Shown here: positions 13,828 to 24,009 of the stretch, piece by piece
Position numbering within the stretch: position 1 is the stretch's first letter
Layout: every line of letters begins with the position of its first letter
From: Treponema sp.
GTDB lineage: Bacteria > Spirochaetota > Spirochaetia > Treponematales > Breznakiellaceae
Direction: 5' to 3'
Assembly (NCBI GenBank): GCA_031259035.1
Contig: JAIRLZ010000083.1
Location: forward strand, 1 to 25,103
DNA: 25,103 nt
Notes under the pieces: generated by a model
Told to the model about the DNA's origin: nothing
The model's database searches: none
Seen by the model: only the letters and a program-made list of their open reading frames with translations
Program-made: the position numbers and the translations under genes

Positions 13828-16188
13828 ATGTACCATTTTGAATGGGATAAAACGACCCGCGGATACAGGCTGACAACGCAGACCGGGCGCTTTGTGGCAC
13901 ATGAAATCAGACCAGTATTTGCTCCCGAACTGTCGCTGACAGGTTTGGGAAAGCGTTTTGAATATGACAAAAACGAAACACGTCCGTTCCTATGGGCGCA
14001 AAAAAATATGTATCTGCTGAACGGTGAAAAGGTCGCGCAACTTAACCAGACGCGGTACGGCAAACCGCTCTCGCCTGAGTTCTTTTTTGAAGGCAAGCTG
14101 AAACTTGAACCTGTGGATGTAGCGGCAATGGCGGCGGCAAACGCGCCGGCTATGGATATTGTCGTTGCGGACGCAAAACGCCGCACAAAGGAACTGTACG
14201 ACGCGGACATTGGGCGGTGCGATATTGCTTATATAGCCTTTTCGGGCGGCAAGGATTCCGTAGCTTTGCTTGACATCTGCCACCGTGTGCTGCCTCTCTC
14301 CGTACCGGTTATTTTCAGCGACACGGATATGGAACTGCCCGATACTTACAAAGTGTGGGAAGACGTCCAAAGCCGATACCCTGACCGGGAGTTTATCGCC
14401 GCAAAAGCAGAGAGTTCCGCGCTTGAAAACTGGCGGCGTTTCGGTCCGCCGTCACGAACGATACGATGGTGTTGTTCTGTTCATAAAAGCACTCCCGCGC
14501 TTATGTTTCTCAAAAACAAGCTGCATAAGCCGGCAGTCAAGGTTATGGCGTTTGTGGGCGTGAGGGGCGAAGAGAGTTATAGCCGTTCATTTTACGAGGA
14601 TGCCGCAGACGGCGCGAAAAACGCCTCGCAATTGAACCGTATGCCGATTTTGGACTGGGGGGCGCATGAATTGTGGCTGTATATCTTCGCCAATGGTTTA
14701 CTGATAAACGGCGCGTATAGAAAAGGGCTGAGCCGTGTTGGGTGCGTAATGTGTCCTGAATCATCGGAGGGGCATCTATGTATTGTAAATAAATTGTACC
14801 AACGCGAAGCCAAGCATTATTGTGATATAATTGTTGAAACAAGTTCAAAAGATTTCAAGAACGCTAACGATAAGGCTGAATTTGTGGGTGATGGATGGCA
14901 GGCGCGTAAAAGCGGAATTGTGTTACGAGAAATACTGTCAAATCCTCTTGAAGAGTTTAACGGTTTAGCAGTAAAATTGCAAAGTCCGTATTTTACAAAA
15001 GACTTGTTCTATGAGTGGATAAAGACGCTTGGAACGGTCGTAAAAGAGCGTGGTACGGAGCGGCAACGGCTGAAACTGCCGAATATGTTAGATGATGGCA
15101 TCCCATTCAGCTATAACGCGCCTTATACTGGCGGCGGTACAGCGGTTTTTGAATTTCGAGACACGGCAGAACAAGCAGCAATGTTGCCTACAGTGCGTTC
15201 TTTTTTGAAGAAAGTATCCGGTTGTGTCGCTTGCCGTTGTTGCGAAGCAGAGTGTGGTAAAGGGGCGATAACAGTTAAGAATGGCAAATTAAAGGTAGAC
15301 GGCGGCAAGTGTATCAAATGCCGCGAATGCTACAATATTGATAATTCTTGTTGGAGGTTTTTTTCAATGCGTGTGCCCGAAAAATCAGAATCAAAAATGG
15401 TTAAAATCCATTCCTACAAAACCTTTGGGCTTCAAGAGGTTTATGTTGCTACACTTATGGAATTAAAGGACAAGTTTTTCCCTTGGTTCGATAGCCATCC
15501 CCTGGGAAGCGACATGGTTCCTGCCGCTCGCAATTGGTTTAAGGAAGCGAATTTGATTTCTGGACACAATTTGGCGCCAACAACGCTTCTCAATGTTTTC
15601 GACAAATTCGGAAGCAACTGTTCACTGGGCTGGGAATTTATTTGGGCAGCTCTTTCAAATAATTCCATACTTGTGAAGTGGTTTGTATCGGCAACCAACG
15701 TTGGCATTTCATACGCCCCTGAACAGTTAGATAACGATCTCCGTACATCTTACCCTGAGCTTAAGGATTCTGTCATAAAAGGCGGGCTACAATCGTTAAA
15801 AAATATGCTAAAGAATTCTCCTCTCGGCAGTAGTTGCGGCGTGGCGGAACTTGAAGTGAAAGGTAAAACGGTCAAGAGCATAACCCGCAAGGCAAAAGAC
15901 GTGATCCCGCTGACGGTTTTGTACGGCTTGTACCTTATCGCGGCAAAGACTGAACGCGGCAGTTTTACCGTCCGCGAACTGCTTATGGCTGACGAGGAGT
16001 CGGCATATATATCGCCGATTGTGGCGTTCGGCATAAGCCCCGACAGGTTCAAAAAACAGTGTGAGGGGTTGAAAAGTAAATACCCTGATTATATTGGGAC
16101 TACGTTTACCTTCGGTCTGGACGAGTTGACCGTGTTTCCCCAAAAATACACAACTCAAGATATAATAACGCTTGCATTGGGAGAATAA
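13828..16188 (+). CDS. brxP: BrxP: PAPS-reductase-like protein with ferredoxin-like cluster and DUF4007-like domain
   Basis: 786 aa. After an N-terminal region (1-125) comes the ATP-pyrophosphatase/PAPS reductase domain: FSGGKDS at 138-144 (PP-loop), SDTDMELP (164-171), W214-C215-C216 and GCVMCP with C306 and C309, four cysteines able to hold a cluster as in DndC-like proteins. Near residues 464-510 is a second cysteine set CVACRCCEAECGKG and CIKCREC, ferredoxin-like. From about 525 to the end (KTFGLQEVYVATLMELKD onward) it resembles DUF4007, known beside sulfur-transfer proteins. In type 4 BREX this subunit replaces the PglX methylase. I infer sulfur activation for DNA marking; no cysteine desulfurase is present nearby. 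ATG start one base after the upstream stop. Confidence 0.9.
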   Translation: MYHFEWDKTTRGYRLTTQTGRFVAHEIRPVFAPELSLTGLGKRFEYDKNETRPFLWAQKNMYLLNGEKVAQLNQTRYGKPLSPEFFFEGKLKLEPVDVAAMAAANAPAMDIVVADAKRRTKELYDADIGRCDIAYIAFSGGKDSVALLDICHRVLPLSVPVIFSDTDMELPDTYKVWEDVQSRYPDREFIAAKAESSALENWRRFGPPSRTIRWCCSVHKSTPALMFLKNKLHKPAVKVMAFVGVRGEESYSRSFYEDAADGAKNASQLNRMPILDWGAHELWLYIFANGLLINGAYRKGLSRVGCVMCPESSEGHLCIVNKLYQREAKHYCDIIVETSSKDFKNANDKAEFVGDGWQARKSGIVLREILSNPLEEFNGLAVKLQSPYFTKDLFYEWIKTLGTVVKERGTERQRLKLPNMLDDGIPFSYNAPYTGGGTAVFEFRDTAEQAAMLPTVRSFLKKVSGCVACRCCEAECGKGAITVKNGKLKVDGGKCIKCRECYNIDNSCWRFFSMRVPEKSESKMVKIHSYKTFGLQEVYVATLMELKDKFFPWFDSHPLGSDMVPAARNWFKEANLISGHNLAPTTLLNVFDKFGSNCSLGWEFIWAALSNNSILVKWFVSATNVGISYAPEQLDNDLRTSYPELKDSVIKGGLQSLKNMLKNSPLGSSCGVAELEVKGKTVKSITRKAKDVIPLTVLYGLYLIAAKTERGSFTVRELLMADEESAYISPIVAFGISPDRFKKQCEGLKSKYPDYIGTTFTFGLDELTVFPQKYTTQDIITLALGE

Positions 16189-16205
16189 AAGAGAGGGAAT
16201 AGAAA

Positions 16206-19200
16206 ATGGAAAAACGTTACTATGCGGATTTTTTCACCGTTCCGCAGGATTACAAAGCGAATATGACCCGCGAGGCGATTAACGAAACCCCGGAGACTTG
16301 GCTTGACTTCTATCCGCACACCAAGTATGTGGAGTTTTTGAACACGCTGATACAGGCGATCAACGGCGGCTCTAAGTCTATATGGCTTACGGGCAGCTAC
16401 GGCACGGGGAAAAGTAACGCCGCCCTCGTTACGCAAAAACTCTTTATGGACGATGAAGGGCGCGTTCGGAAGTGGTTTGAGGACTGCAAGGATAAGCTCG
16501 CTGACCCTGCGGCGCTTCTGAATAATCTGCTTGCCCGCCGCAGAGAGGGTACGCTTGTCGTCTATGATTACGATGCGTCCGGTGTGGGGCCAAATGAAGA
16601 CTTCCTCGTGCGCTTGGAACGCGGGATTGTCGCGGCGTTACATGAAAACAGTATGGCCGTTCCTGCCAAGGCGAATCTTGACGAAATCGTTCAGCGCGTC
16701 TGTCGCGAAGACAAACATTTCTTTGAGATTCGTGACGCTATGCAGGGCGAACTGGCTTATTTGAACTCAGGAATAAAGACGGTTGAACGGCTTATGGCAG
16801 AGCTTCAAAAAGCGCATCAGCATACTGACGCGCCGGCAGACCTGCTCGGTGATGTTCAAAAGGTTCTCCACAGGGATAATATTTACCTGGACATAAGCGT
16901 TGACACCTTCAGAAAGTGGATAAAGAAAATCTTGTCGGCGAATAACTTCAAACGTATCGTCTATATCTTTGACGAGTTTTCGGAGTTCATTGATTCCCAC
17001 AAGGAACATCTGAAAACCTTTGAAGATGTTGCCGAAAATCCCGGCATTAATAAGCTGTATTTTGTCCCCGTCACGCATATGCAGATGAACGCATACTGGT
17101 CAGAAAGCGGCATATACGCGAAAAAGGCAAACGACCGCTTCCATTTCCGTAATCTACAAATGCCCAACGACACGGCGTTCAAACTTGCCGCTTACGCGAT
17201 GAAGCCGAATCCTGATCCGGCAATAGCGGAAGAATGGAAAATCGAGAAAGACAACTTATGGCAAGCTGTGCGCGGTATTGCCGAAGTACATTTCAATTCC
17301 AATGACTCAGGCAGCTCCGATTATATCAGTAAGCAGTCATTCATTGACATTCTGCCGATTCACCCGATGGCGGCGTTTCTGTTGAAATTCCTGTCCGAGT
17401 CGGCCCGATCCAACCAGAGGAGCATATTCGAATACCTCAAAGGCAGTGCGGACGGGCAGGAGTTCCATGAGTTTATCCGTGCCGGAGGACCGGGCATTGC
17501 ACGCAAACAGTTTTTGACCGCCGACTATCTTTGGAAGTACTTTATTGAGCGTGAAGACTTAGGTCTAAGCACGGAAATCGTTGCTATCCGCAATGAATTT
17601 GAACGGATTAAGAGCCGCGAGTTTCAAAACAAAGATGATGACGACGAAGATATTCGTGTTTTGAAAGCGGCGCTGTTGTTCTGCCTGCTTTCCCGTCTTT
17701 TGACCACCGAATTGCATGACAGGCTGAAACCGACTGTGGAGAATATTAAGCTGGCGTTCCAGGGCGATGGGGCGGTTGTCGGTGTAGACGGTATTATTAA
17801 AAATCTTTCCGGCAAGCATTGTTTCAGCGTGGTCAACGGCAATATTGAACTCTTTGCCACATCTGTCGGCGATGCGGACTTGCAGAAAAAGATAGATGAA
17901 CTTAAACCCAAATTCCACGATTTGCTTTCGAGCAAGACCGAGGAAATACTGAAAAACCGTATAAAAAGTGACATAGCTAAATTTTCATCAATGGGACGGT
18001 TTGACTTCCGTGTTTCTGACATCGGGCATACGACACTTCAGTATATTAACACATCCACACGCGAAAGATATGGCACAGGAGCAAACAACACCGGATCGGT
18101 CTGTCTGTGGTTTGTCGTTGCCAAAAACAAGGAAGAGCAATTGCAAGCGCCGGATAAAATCAGCAGCATACTCACGCAGCTTCGCGACCATCGCATTATG
18201 ATGTTCGCGTTTCCCGGTCTCACGTTTTGCAGCACAAATCAAAATCTTTGGAACGATTATGTCGAACAGTACGCCAAGTATACGCTTGAAAACAATAAAA
18301 CGGCAAAGGACCAATGCCAGAAAGCCTATGAGCGTTTAGAGGGCGATTGGTTTGGTCGAATAACGGGCATTAATACGCAAATAAAATTCTACACATTCGT
18401 GAACGGACAGGTTGCCGCCAACGACACGTCTTGGAGCAGATTCAAGAACATTAGCGGCGATTATGTGCGGCGGACGCTTACGTGCTGTGTAGATTATCTA
18501 ACGGAGCAGACCCTAGCGTTCGGCAGCAGCGGATTACAGACATGGGCAAAAACGGGCATACAATTTGACGCCGCCACGAATCCATACCGGCAACTGGCAC
18601 AGGCATTTAAGAGCCAAGGCATAACGGCGGATGCCGGCTGGTTTGCACAAAACGCCAACCACCCGATTGCACAAATACGCGCTTTATTAGACAAGAAAAT
18701 TGCTGGCACAATAGGCAAAGGAACGAGTTTGTCTATCCGTAGTGTGTATACCGAACTTCAACGCGCGCCGTTTGGAATGAAATACAATGCCCTCAGCGCG
18801 TTCGTGCTTGGCGTTGCGCTTCGCCACATCCTTGACAAAGGCTATCAGTGGGACAATGGGCAGAGGACCGGAACATTAGATGTTGATGTACTCGCTGAGA
18901 TAATTGATTCTGTAGTCAAAGACGACGGGCAAGACAGAATCAAATATGAAAAGCAGATTTGCCTTTTGTCACGTGAAGAGAAGGCGTTTGTAGAGAAAGC
19001 GCCGGGAATGTTCGGCATAGTAAACGCCGTTGCCAACGCCCGTGTTGAAGATGTACTAGGGCAAATTCAAACGCGCATTGAGCATATTTCAGGGCGCGTT
19101 CCTCTGTGGGCATTGCCGGAGTATATTCATTCCGTAAATGAACCTTCCACAGATAGTATAATCGAAGCGTTGAATAACGTTTGCGCGGCGTTGATTATTA

Positions 19201-20414
19201 GCTCAAAAGGAAAAACAGATGATCGCACGAACGCCATAAAAGAGATTGGCCGGTTAATTTTCAATAACGCCAATCTCGCAGACACTATAGCAGGTTACAT
19301 TAAACCTGATAACTTTGTGACGGCTTTCCAAATGTATGTCGACAAAACCGCGCCGGCGCTTATCACGCTTGCAAAGGAAATTGGCGATGTCGCCCACGGG
19401 TATTGCCAATCGATACTCGACAATGCGGCGGAAACAGCGGGATGGCTTTGGAAAGAAAGCGACATCAGCAATGAAATTAACGAAACCATACAAGAATATG
19501 AAATCATAAAACTATTGAAACCCATCGTGGGTTTTACTACCTTTGTATCATACAAAACCGCGTTCGATATTTTAAAGAACGCCGTTACGACCACTAACAA
19601 ATTGCCGAGAAACCTCATCGAAACCGCCGAGCCGTCTTTGTCGGGTTTGTTGTCCGGTATTGTCGACAACAAAGCGGCAAGCAAAATTAAAGAGGAGTTA
19701 GAGCAGAACGCGGACGTGGTGAAAGCCTTGTTCTTTGACGTTACGAAGGAAAAATCTGTCAAGTTGTTGAAACAACGCCTGACAGGTGTAACAGTATCCG
19801 ACGGCGACTTACTGACAGTCTATAATCGTTTGCCGGGCGGATTTTCAAGCGATGAAAGCGTTTTCTTAAACGATGTCCGCGCCAAAATTGAGGAGTTTGT
19901 CAAAGATTCCGTTGCGTTGAATATTAAGAATGAATGGAAGCGGCTGACCGAATCCGAAACGCCGTCCGCTTGGGCTGCCGTAAACGGCATACCAGCCCGA
20001 TTTGCCTTGGGGGATATGAGCAATGCCGGCGATATTATCACAGCGGCAGAATCGCCTGAAAAATTCTCATCCGGCAAGTTAGATGAAGCGCTGGATGTGA
20101 TGAGAGCGCTTTCGCCCCTGGGCATAAAGGACTGCCATAATAGATTTTTTGCCGAAACTATGCCGCGCCGATTCGTCAAGTTTAACATGAGCTTATCGCC
20201 ATTGCTTGATTACCTGAAAGGCAAGTATGGCGCGCAACCGAACAACTGGCCGCCAAAGGTGGATATAAATGAGTTTATTCGTGGTCAATACAAGGGGACA
20301 TTTGCTCCGCAGGTAGCCGAGAAAATCAGGAATATCCCAGCCGAAGATATTAAAAACCGCCTGCTGCAACTGGCGCAGGACAACCCCGACCTGGGACTGC
20401 TGTTTTGGGAGTAA
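16206..20414 (+). CDS. brxC: BrxC: large P-loop ATPase of BREX
   Basis: 1402 aa. The N-terminal AAA-type domain has Walker A GSYGTGKS with K69 and S70, and Walker B YIFDEF with D256 and E257. The opening (DFFTVPQDYKANMTREAINE, then W32-LDFYPHTKYVEF) fits BrxC/PglY ATPases of the type 4 kind. The remainder is long, mostly helical and without recognisable catalytic motifs, as usual for BrxC; it probably forms a multi-domain scaffold. BrxC is a core component of all BREX types and works with PglZ. ATG start with AGAGGG about 7-12 bases upstream. It follows brxP by 17 bases and its stop overlaps the pglZ start region (TAATG). No frameshift was seen over 4.2 kb, suggesting selection to keep it. 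Confidence 0.9.
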   Translation: MEKRYYADFFTVPQDYKANMTREAINETPETWLDFYPHTKYVEFLNTLIQAINGGSKSIWLTGSYGTGKSNAALVTQKLFMDDEGRVRKWFEDCKDKLADPAALLNNLLARRREGTLVVYDYDASGVGPNEDFLVRLERGIVAALHENSMAVPAKANLDEIVQRVCREDKHFFEIRDAMQGELAYLNSGIKTVERLMAELQKAHQHTDAPADLLGDVQKVLHRDNIYLDISVDTFRKWIKKILSANNFKRIVYIFDEFSEFIDSHKEHLKTFEDVAENPGINKLYFVPVTHMQMNAYWSESGIYAKKANDRFHFRNLQMPNDTAFKLAAYAMKPNPDPAIAEEWKIEKDNLWQAVRGIAEVHFNSNDSGSSDYISKQSFIDILPIHPMAAFLLKFLSESARSNQRSIFEYLKGSADGQEFHEFIRAGGPGIARKQFLTADYLWKYFIEREDLGLSTEIVAIRNEFERIKSREFQNKDDDDEDIRVLKAALLFCLLSRLLTTELHDRLKPTVENIKLAFQGDGAVVGVDGIIKNLSGKHCFSVVNGNIELFATSVGDADLQKKIDELKPKFHDLLSSKTEEILKNRIKSDIAKFSSMGRFDFRVSDIGHTTLQYINTSTRERYGTGANNTGSVCLWFVVAKNKEEQLQAPDKISSILTQLRDHRIMMFAFPGLTFCSTNQNLWNDYVEQYAKYTLENNKTAKDQCQKAYERLEGDWFGRITGINTQIKFYTFVNGQVAANDTSWSRFKNISGDYVRRTLTCCVDYLTEQTLAFGSSGLQTWAKTGIQFDAATNPYRQLAQAFKSQGITADAGWFAQNANHPIAQIRALLDKKIAGTIGKGTSLSIRSVYTELQRAPFGMKYNALSAFVLGVALRHILDKGYQWDNGQRTGTLDVDVLAEIIDSVVKDDGQDRIKYEKQICLLSREEKAFVEKAPGMFGIVNAVANARVEDVLGQIQTRIEHISGRVPLWALPEYIHSVNEPSTDSIIEALNNVCAALIISSKGKTDDRTNAIKEIGRLIFNNANLADTIAGYIKPDNFVTAFQMYVDKTAPALITLAKEIGDVAHGYCQSILDNAAETAGWLWKESDISNEINETIQEYEIIKLLKPIVGFTTFVSYKTAFDILKNAVTTTNKLPRNLIETAEPSLSGLLSGIVDNKAASKIKEELEQNADVVKALFFDVTKEKSVKLLKQRLTGVTVSDGDLLTVYNRLPGGFSSDESVFLNDVRAKIEEFVKDSVALNIKNEWKRLTESETPSAWAAVNGIPARFALGDMSNAGDIITAAESPEKFSSGKLDEALDVMRALSPLGIKDCHNRFFAETMPRRFVKFNMSLSPLLDYLKGKYGAQPNNWPPKVDINEFIRGQYKGTFAPQVAEKIRNIPAEDIKNRLLQLAQDNPDLGLLFWE

Positions 20415-20419
20415 TGAAG

Positions 20420-22492
20420 ATGAGTAGGACTTATACGCTTAATGAATATTATCCATATACGGATAGCGTTGCGGCCAGAGCGGAGGTCTATTCCGATAAT
20501 GCTACGGCTGCTGCTTTGCTTGCGTACCACAAGCAAAAAGGCGCGGTAGAAATTCCTGTGTGGGAGTGTGTCGGTGTGGATACGCCGATCCTGCCTATGC
20601 CTCGCACGGTTATGGATGCGATGGACGAGAGAATCAGAGCCGCAAACAAGCGTGTAATCATCACGGGTGTTGACGCTTATTTGTCGTTGCTGAATGAGCA
20701 AAACATCGAAGCGTTTATGGTTGCCCTACATGGCCGTATTGACAAGGGAACATTGAACGCCGTGTATATGATAAGCGAAACCCGTTTTAGTGGCGCGCTG
20801 TTTTCTAATCCTAAATTCGAGAATTCGTTCATGGTGGTTCACATCGGCGGCGATAGGCAGCACCTATCGCAACCGGCATTCACGGTGGTTTCGGACAAGT
20901 ATGTCCGCAGTGAGAACAATCCAACCAGTTGGCGAGATCTTCTGAAAATGATAGGACAGTATGAGGCGACAGGCAGCTATACGCTCGTTCTAAGCAAGTA
21001 TGCCGGCAAACAAGCCGGACTTTCCGGCAGCGTTAGTCAGTTACGCGATATTGCCGAAATCGCAGGGTGGTATTACGGGATAAGCGTTAATCTGCCTGAA
21101 AATGCGCTTGAAATGCTCATGGAAAAATGCAAAGAAGGTAATCACTCTCCTCTTGAATACTTAAAAGCGCAAGTTGATGAGAATCACGTAAACACACGGC
21201 TTGCCGTCAAACGTCTTTTCGATTTGCGGAATGACGAATTGTGGGACGCTTACGTTTGGCTGCTTCAAAAAACCATTGACAAACGCTCATATTTATCGCA
21301 AGTATTGGCGGCTGCCATTAATAAAGACAACCTGCTTCGGAAATATGTGTTTGAAGCCGCCATAAGCCTTTTGAATGACCGTAACGCCGCGGACTTTGCC
21401 GCTGAACGCGCCGCCGCAATAAAGGAACTTGGCGCATTTGCGGATGCTCTGATTGTCGAGTTTATCGGTAATATCAAAGAAAGATCGGATGAAGAGGCTG
21501 CTTGCTGGCTGAATTGCGGAACCGAGGCGGAGCGCGTAGAAATTATTCGCCGCGTCTCACAAAGCAACCTGACCATTGGACTTCCGCAACTGTGGAATGG
21601 TTTATATCCATTGCTTGAGGACTATTTATCTGACATATACGATTACTCAAGCGAATATCTAACCGCGTACTTCCGGGATTACCGCCGGTTTAAGGTTGCA
21701 AATACGGTGACGGAATCCTTTGTAAAGCGGGCGTTTGACGCCGCACTGCCTGCCGATATTGTTTCGCGGGATTCTGTGTTACAAGAATTGTCTGCCAATA
21801 AGGGCGCCGCCCTGCTTGTTGTAGACGGAATGGGCGCGGAATATTATCCCCTCGTCCGCGCTATGGCGAAACGCCGGGGCATGAACATAGCATCCGCGAC
21901 CGTTGCCGCAGTGAGACTGCCGTCGTCAACGCAATTCAATCGTCTGCAATGGGACGCGGACAGGATTCTTACGCCTGAAATTCACGAGATTGACAACATA
22001 TCGCATAATGGCGCTGTAGAATATGAGCGTTGCCCATTTGAACAAAACATAACGGCCGCGCTTGCCGCGTTTGAAACCATTATCAACCGCATTGCAAACG
22101 GCCTTGTGAACTATGAATGTGTCGTTGTTACCGCAGACCACGGTTCGTCAAGGCTTGCGGTCATCGCCCACGACAAGGGACTTGATAAAGATTTGCCCTG
22201 GAACGGCGCCCCTCTGGATTGGCGTTATGCCATTGCGCCGCCAAAGACGGAGTGCCCGCCTGAATTTGAACCTTATTACGACGAGCAGAAAAACACGACA
22301 TACTGGGTTGTTCGCGGATATAACCGTTTGCCAAAAAAGGGCGGCAAGTTAAGCGTCCACGGCGGGGCTGCTCTCGAAGAACGCCTGGTACCGGTAATTG
22401 TGTTTTCTAAAGGGAAACCTGAGACCGAACCTGAGCAACTCGACAAACAGACCGTCCCGCAGCTTGTTGAGAAAGAGGATTTTAATATTTAA
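20420..22492 (+). CDS. pglZ: PglZ: alkaline-phosphatase-fold protein of BREX
   Basis: 690 aa from ATG 20420, chosen because GGGAG lies eight bases upstream; ATG 20414 (sharing bases with the brxC stop, TAATG) and TTG 20405 are alternatives. The C-terminal half has the metal-binding motifs of the alkaline phosphatase superfamily: LLVVDGMGAEYYPLV with D469, and VVTADHGSSRLAV with D573 and H574, the PglZ signature. The N-terminal half is helical and variable. PglZ is the hallmark protein of BREX and is thought to be a metal-dependent nuclease or phosphatase-like enzyme; its target is not settled. The tight coupling to brxC suggests the two products are made in a fixed ratio. Confidence 0.92.
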   Translation: MSRTYTLNEYYPYTDSVAARAEVYSDNATAAALLAYHKQKGAVEIPVWECVGVDTPILPMPRTVMDAMDERIRAANKRVIITGVDAYLSLLNEQNIEAFMVALHGRIDKGTLNAVYMISETRFSGALFSNPKFENSFMVVHIGGDRQHLSQPAFTVVSDKYVRSENNPTSWRDLLKMIGQYEATGSYTLVLSKYAGKQAGLSGSVSQLRDIAEIAGWYYGISVNLPENALEMLMEKCKEGNHSPLEYLKAQVDENHVNTRLAVKRLFDLRNDELWDAYVWLLQKTIDKRSYLSQVLAAAINKDNLLRKYVFEAAISLLNDRNAADFAAERAAAIKELGAFADALIVEFIGNIKERSDEEAACWLNCGTEAERVEIIRRVSQSNLTIGLPQLWNGLYPLLEDYLSDIYDYSSEYLTAYFRDYRRFKVANTVTESFVKRAFDAALPADIVSRDSVLQELSANKGAALLVVDGMGAEYYPLVRAMAKRRGMNIASATVAAVRLPSSTQFNRLQWDADRILTPEIHEIDNISHNGAVEYERCPFEQNITAALAAFETIINRIANGLVNYECVVVTADHGSSRLAVIAHDKGLDKDLPWNGAPLDWRYAIAPPKTECPPEFEPYYDEQKNTTYWVVRGYNRLPKKGGKLSVHGGAALEERLVPVIVFSKGKPETEPEQLDKQTVPQLVEKEDFNI

Positions 22493-22506
22493 AGAGGATA
22501 ACCGGA

Positions 22507-24006
22507 ATGTATGATAGTACGAAGCTGCGTCAGTATTTTCCAACGACCACGGTTTACAAGGACCCTGCCGTTATGGCAATTTTCAAGTCCGCCAAAATAG
22601 AGTCGTTCTTGCGTGACTGGATTATCAAGCGCAAAGCGGACCGTAACGGACGGGTACAAAACGTAAATGAATTAAGCGAATATGTCGCTTCGATTATCCC
22701 TCACAGAAGCGAAAAGGATCTCTTGGAAGACGAAGCCCGAACCAACGGGGAAACGCGGCCTTTTCTCGCGAGAATGAGCGTCATGTTCCATCCTGACGCA
22801 AATTATCACTCCTTTGAGATTGCGGATTTGGGGTTTACCCACGCCCACACCGTCATCGAAGATTATGTGTGGGACAGAATAAAGGGCGAGATAATTGGCG
22901 AAGCGGGCGGTTGGGGCTTGATTAAGCTCGGTTATATGCCGCCCGAAGGCAGCAAGAAAAATGGTCGTTTCACGCTCCTTGACTATAAGAATTTCTGCCC
23001 TTATGAGGTAAGTGTCGAGGCGTTCCGCGAAGCGCGCGCCCATTTTGAAACCGAAGAGTGGATGGATATTCTGCTCGGGGCGATTGACTATAATGCTGAC
23101 GGCTTTACGCGCCCAAGTCTTATGGCTGAAGACGTATGGACGGCAAAACACACCATGCTTACACGATTGCTTCCGTTCATTCAGGCCAACTTAAACCTCA
23201 TTGAACTTGCGCCTCAGCAAACAGGCAAGTCGTACATTTTTGGGAGGCTGTGCAAATACGGCTGGCTTGTCGGTGGCGGGAGTATCAGCCGCGCGAAATT
23301 GTTCCTTGATATGCGTCCCGGCGCAAAATCAGCGGGGTTAGTCACATTCCACGACTTTGTGGCTATTGACGAGATCAAGTCAATAAAGTTCACAAACGAC
23401 AAAGAAATGGCAGGAATATTGAAAACCTATATGGAAGAGGGGCGGGTGAAAGTTGGAGATGCTAACGTTGAGGGCGGCGCGGGTATCATTTTTTTGGGAA
23501 ACATAAATATTGAATATATGGATGGGTCAAGAGATATGTTCCGCGAATTGCCGGAGGTTTTCCGTGACACGGCGTTAATTCAGCGCATACACGGATTCGT
23601 GCCCGGCAGAAACATACCACCGCTTTCACCGAAAATGTATATGAACGGGTGGGCATTAAATACGGAATACTTCACGGAAATTATGCACTTGTTACGCGCC
23701 CCTGCCGAGAATATGCGTTATCGAGGGTTGATTGAGGAACTGGTTACCGTTGGAGCAAAAGCGGATGAAACATCCGGACGCGAGCAGGAAGCGGTCATGC
23801 GTTTGTGTACCGCGTATTTGAAACTGTTTTTCCCTCACGTTAATAGCGAGCTGATAAAAAATCCGGAATTTAAAAGGGAGTTTACACGCTATTGCTTACA
23901 ACCCGCGAAGAGGATGCAGGAAACCGTGCTTAAACAGATGCAGATAATCAATCCGGGAGAATTTGGAAAGCGGAGTATGTCATCGTATAAATTAAGGGAA
24001 GAGTAA
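22507..24006 (+). CDS. brxL: BrxL: AAA+ (Lon-related) ATPase of BREX
   Basis: 499 aa. The N-terminus (MYDSTKLRQYFPTTTVYKD) and ARMSVMFHPDANYHSFEIADLG fit the BrxL family. The AAA+ core has a P-loop ELAPQQTGKS with K241 and S242; relatives usually have ELGPRGTGKS, so the first glycine is replaced by alanine. Walker B is VAIDEI with D288 and E289, then IKFTNDKEMAGILKTYMEEG and IIFLGNIN as sensor region. After about 440 residues the protein ends; I see no Ser-Lys protease domain of the kind attached to longer BrxL proteins. Related proteins form hexamers that bind DNA. ATG with AAGAGGAT upstream, 14 bases after pglZ. Confidence 0.9.
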   Translation: MYDSTKLRQYFPTTTVYKDPAVMAIFKSAKIESFLRDWIIKRKADRNGRVQNVNELSEYVASIIPHRSEKDLLEDEARTNGETRPFLARMSVMFHPDANYHSFEIADLGFTHAHTVIEDYVWDRIKGEIIGEAGGWGLIKLGYMPPEGSKKNGRFTLLDYKNFCPYEVSVEAFREARAHFETEEWMDILLGAIDYNADGFTRPSLMAEDVWTAKHTMLTRLLPFIQANLNLIELAPQQTGKSYIFGRLCKYGWLVGGGSISRAKLFLDMRPGAKSAGLVTFHDFVAIDEIKSIKFTNDKEMAGILKTYMEEGRVKVGDANVEGGAGIIFLGNINIEYMDGSRDMFRELPEVFRDTALIQRIHGFVPGRNIPPLSPKMYMNGWALNTEYFTEIMHLLRAPAENMRYRGLIEELVTVGAKADETSGREQEAVMRLCTAYLKLFFPHVNSELIKNPEFKREFTRYCLQPAKRMQETVLKQMQIINPGEFGKRSMSSYKLREE

Positions 24007-24009
24007 CAA

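Noticed and set aside
13828..16188. Considered as DndC of a classical Dnd phosphorothioation cluster.
   Set aside because: No dndB, dndD or dndE nearby; PglZ, BrxC and BrxL place it in BREX.
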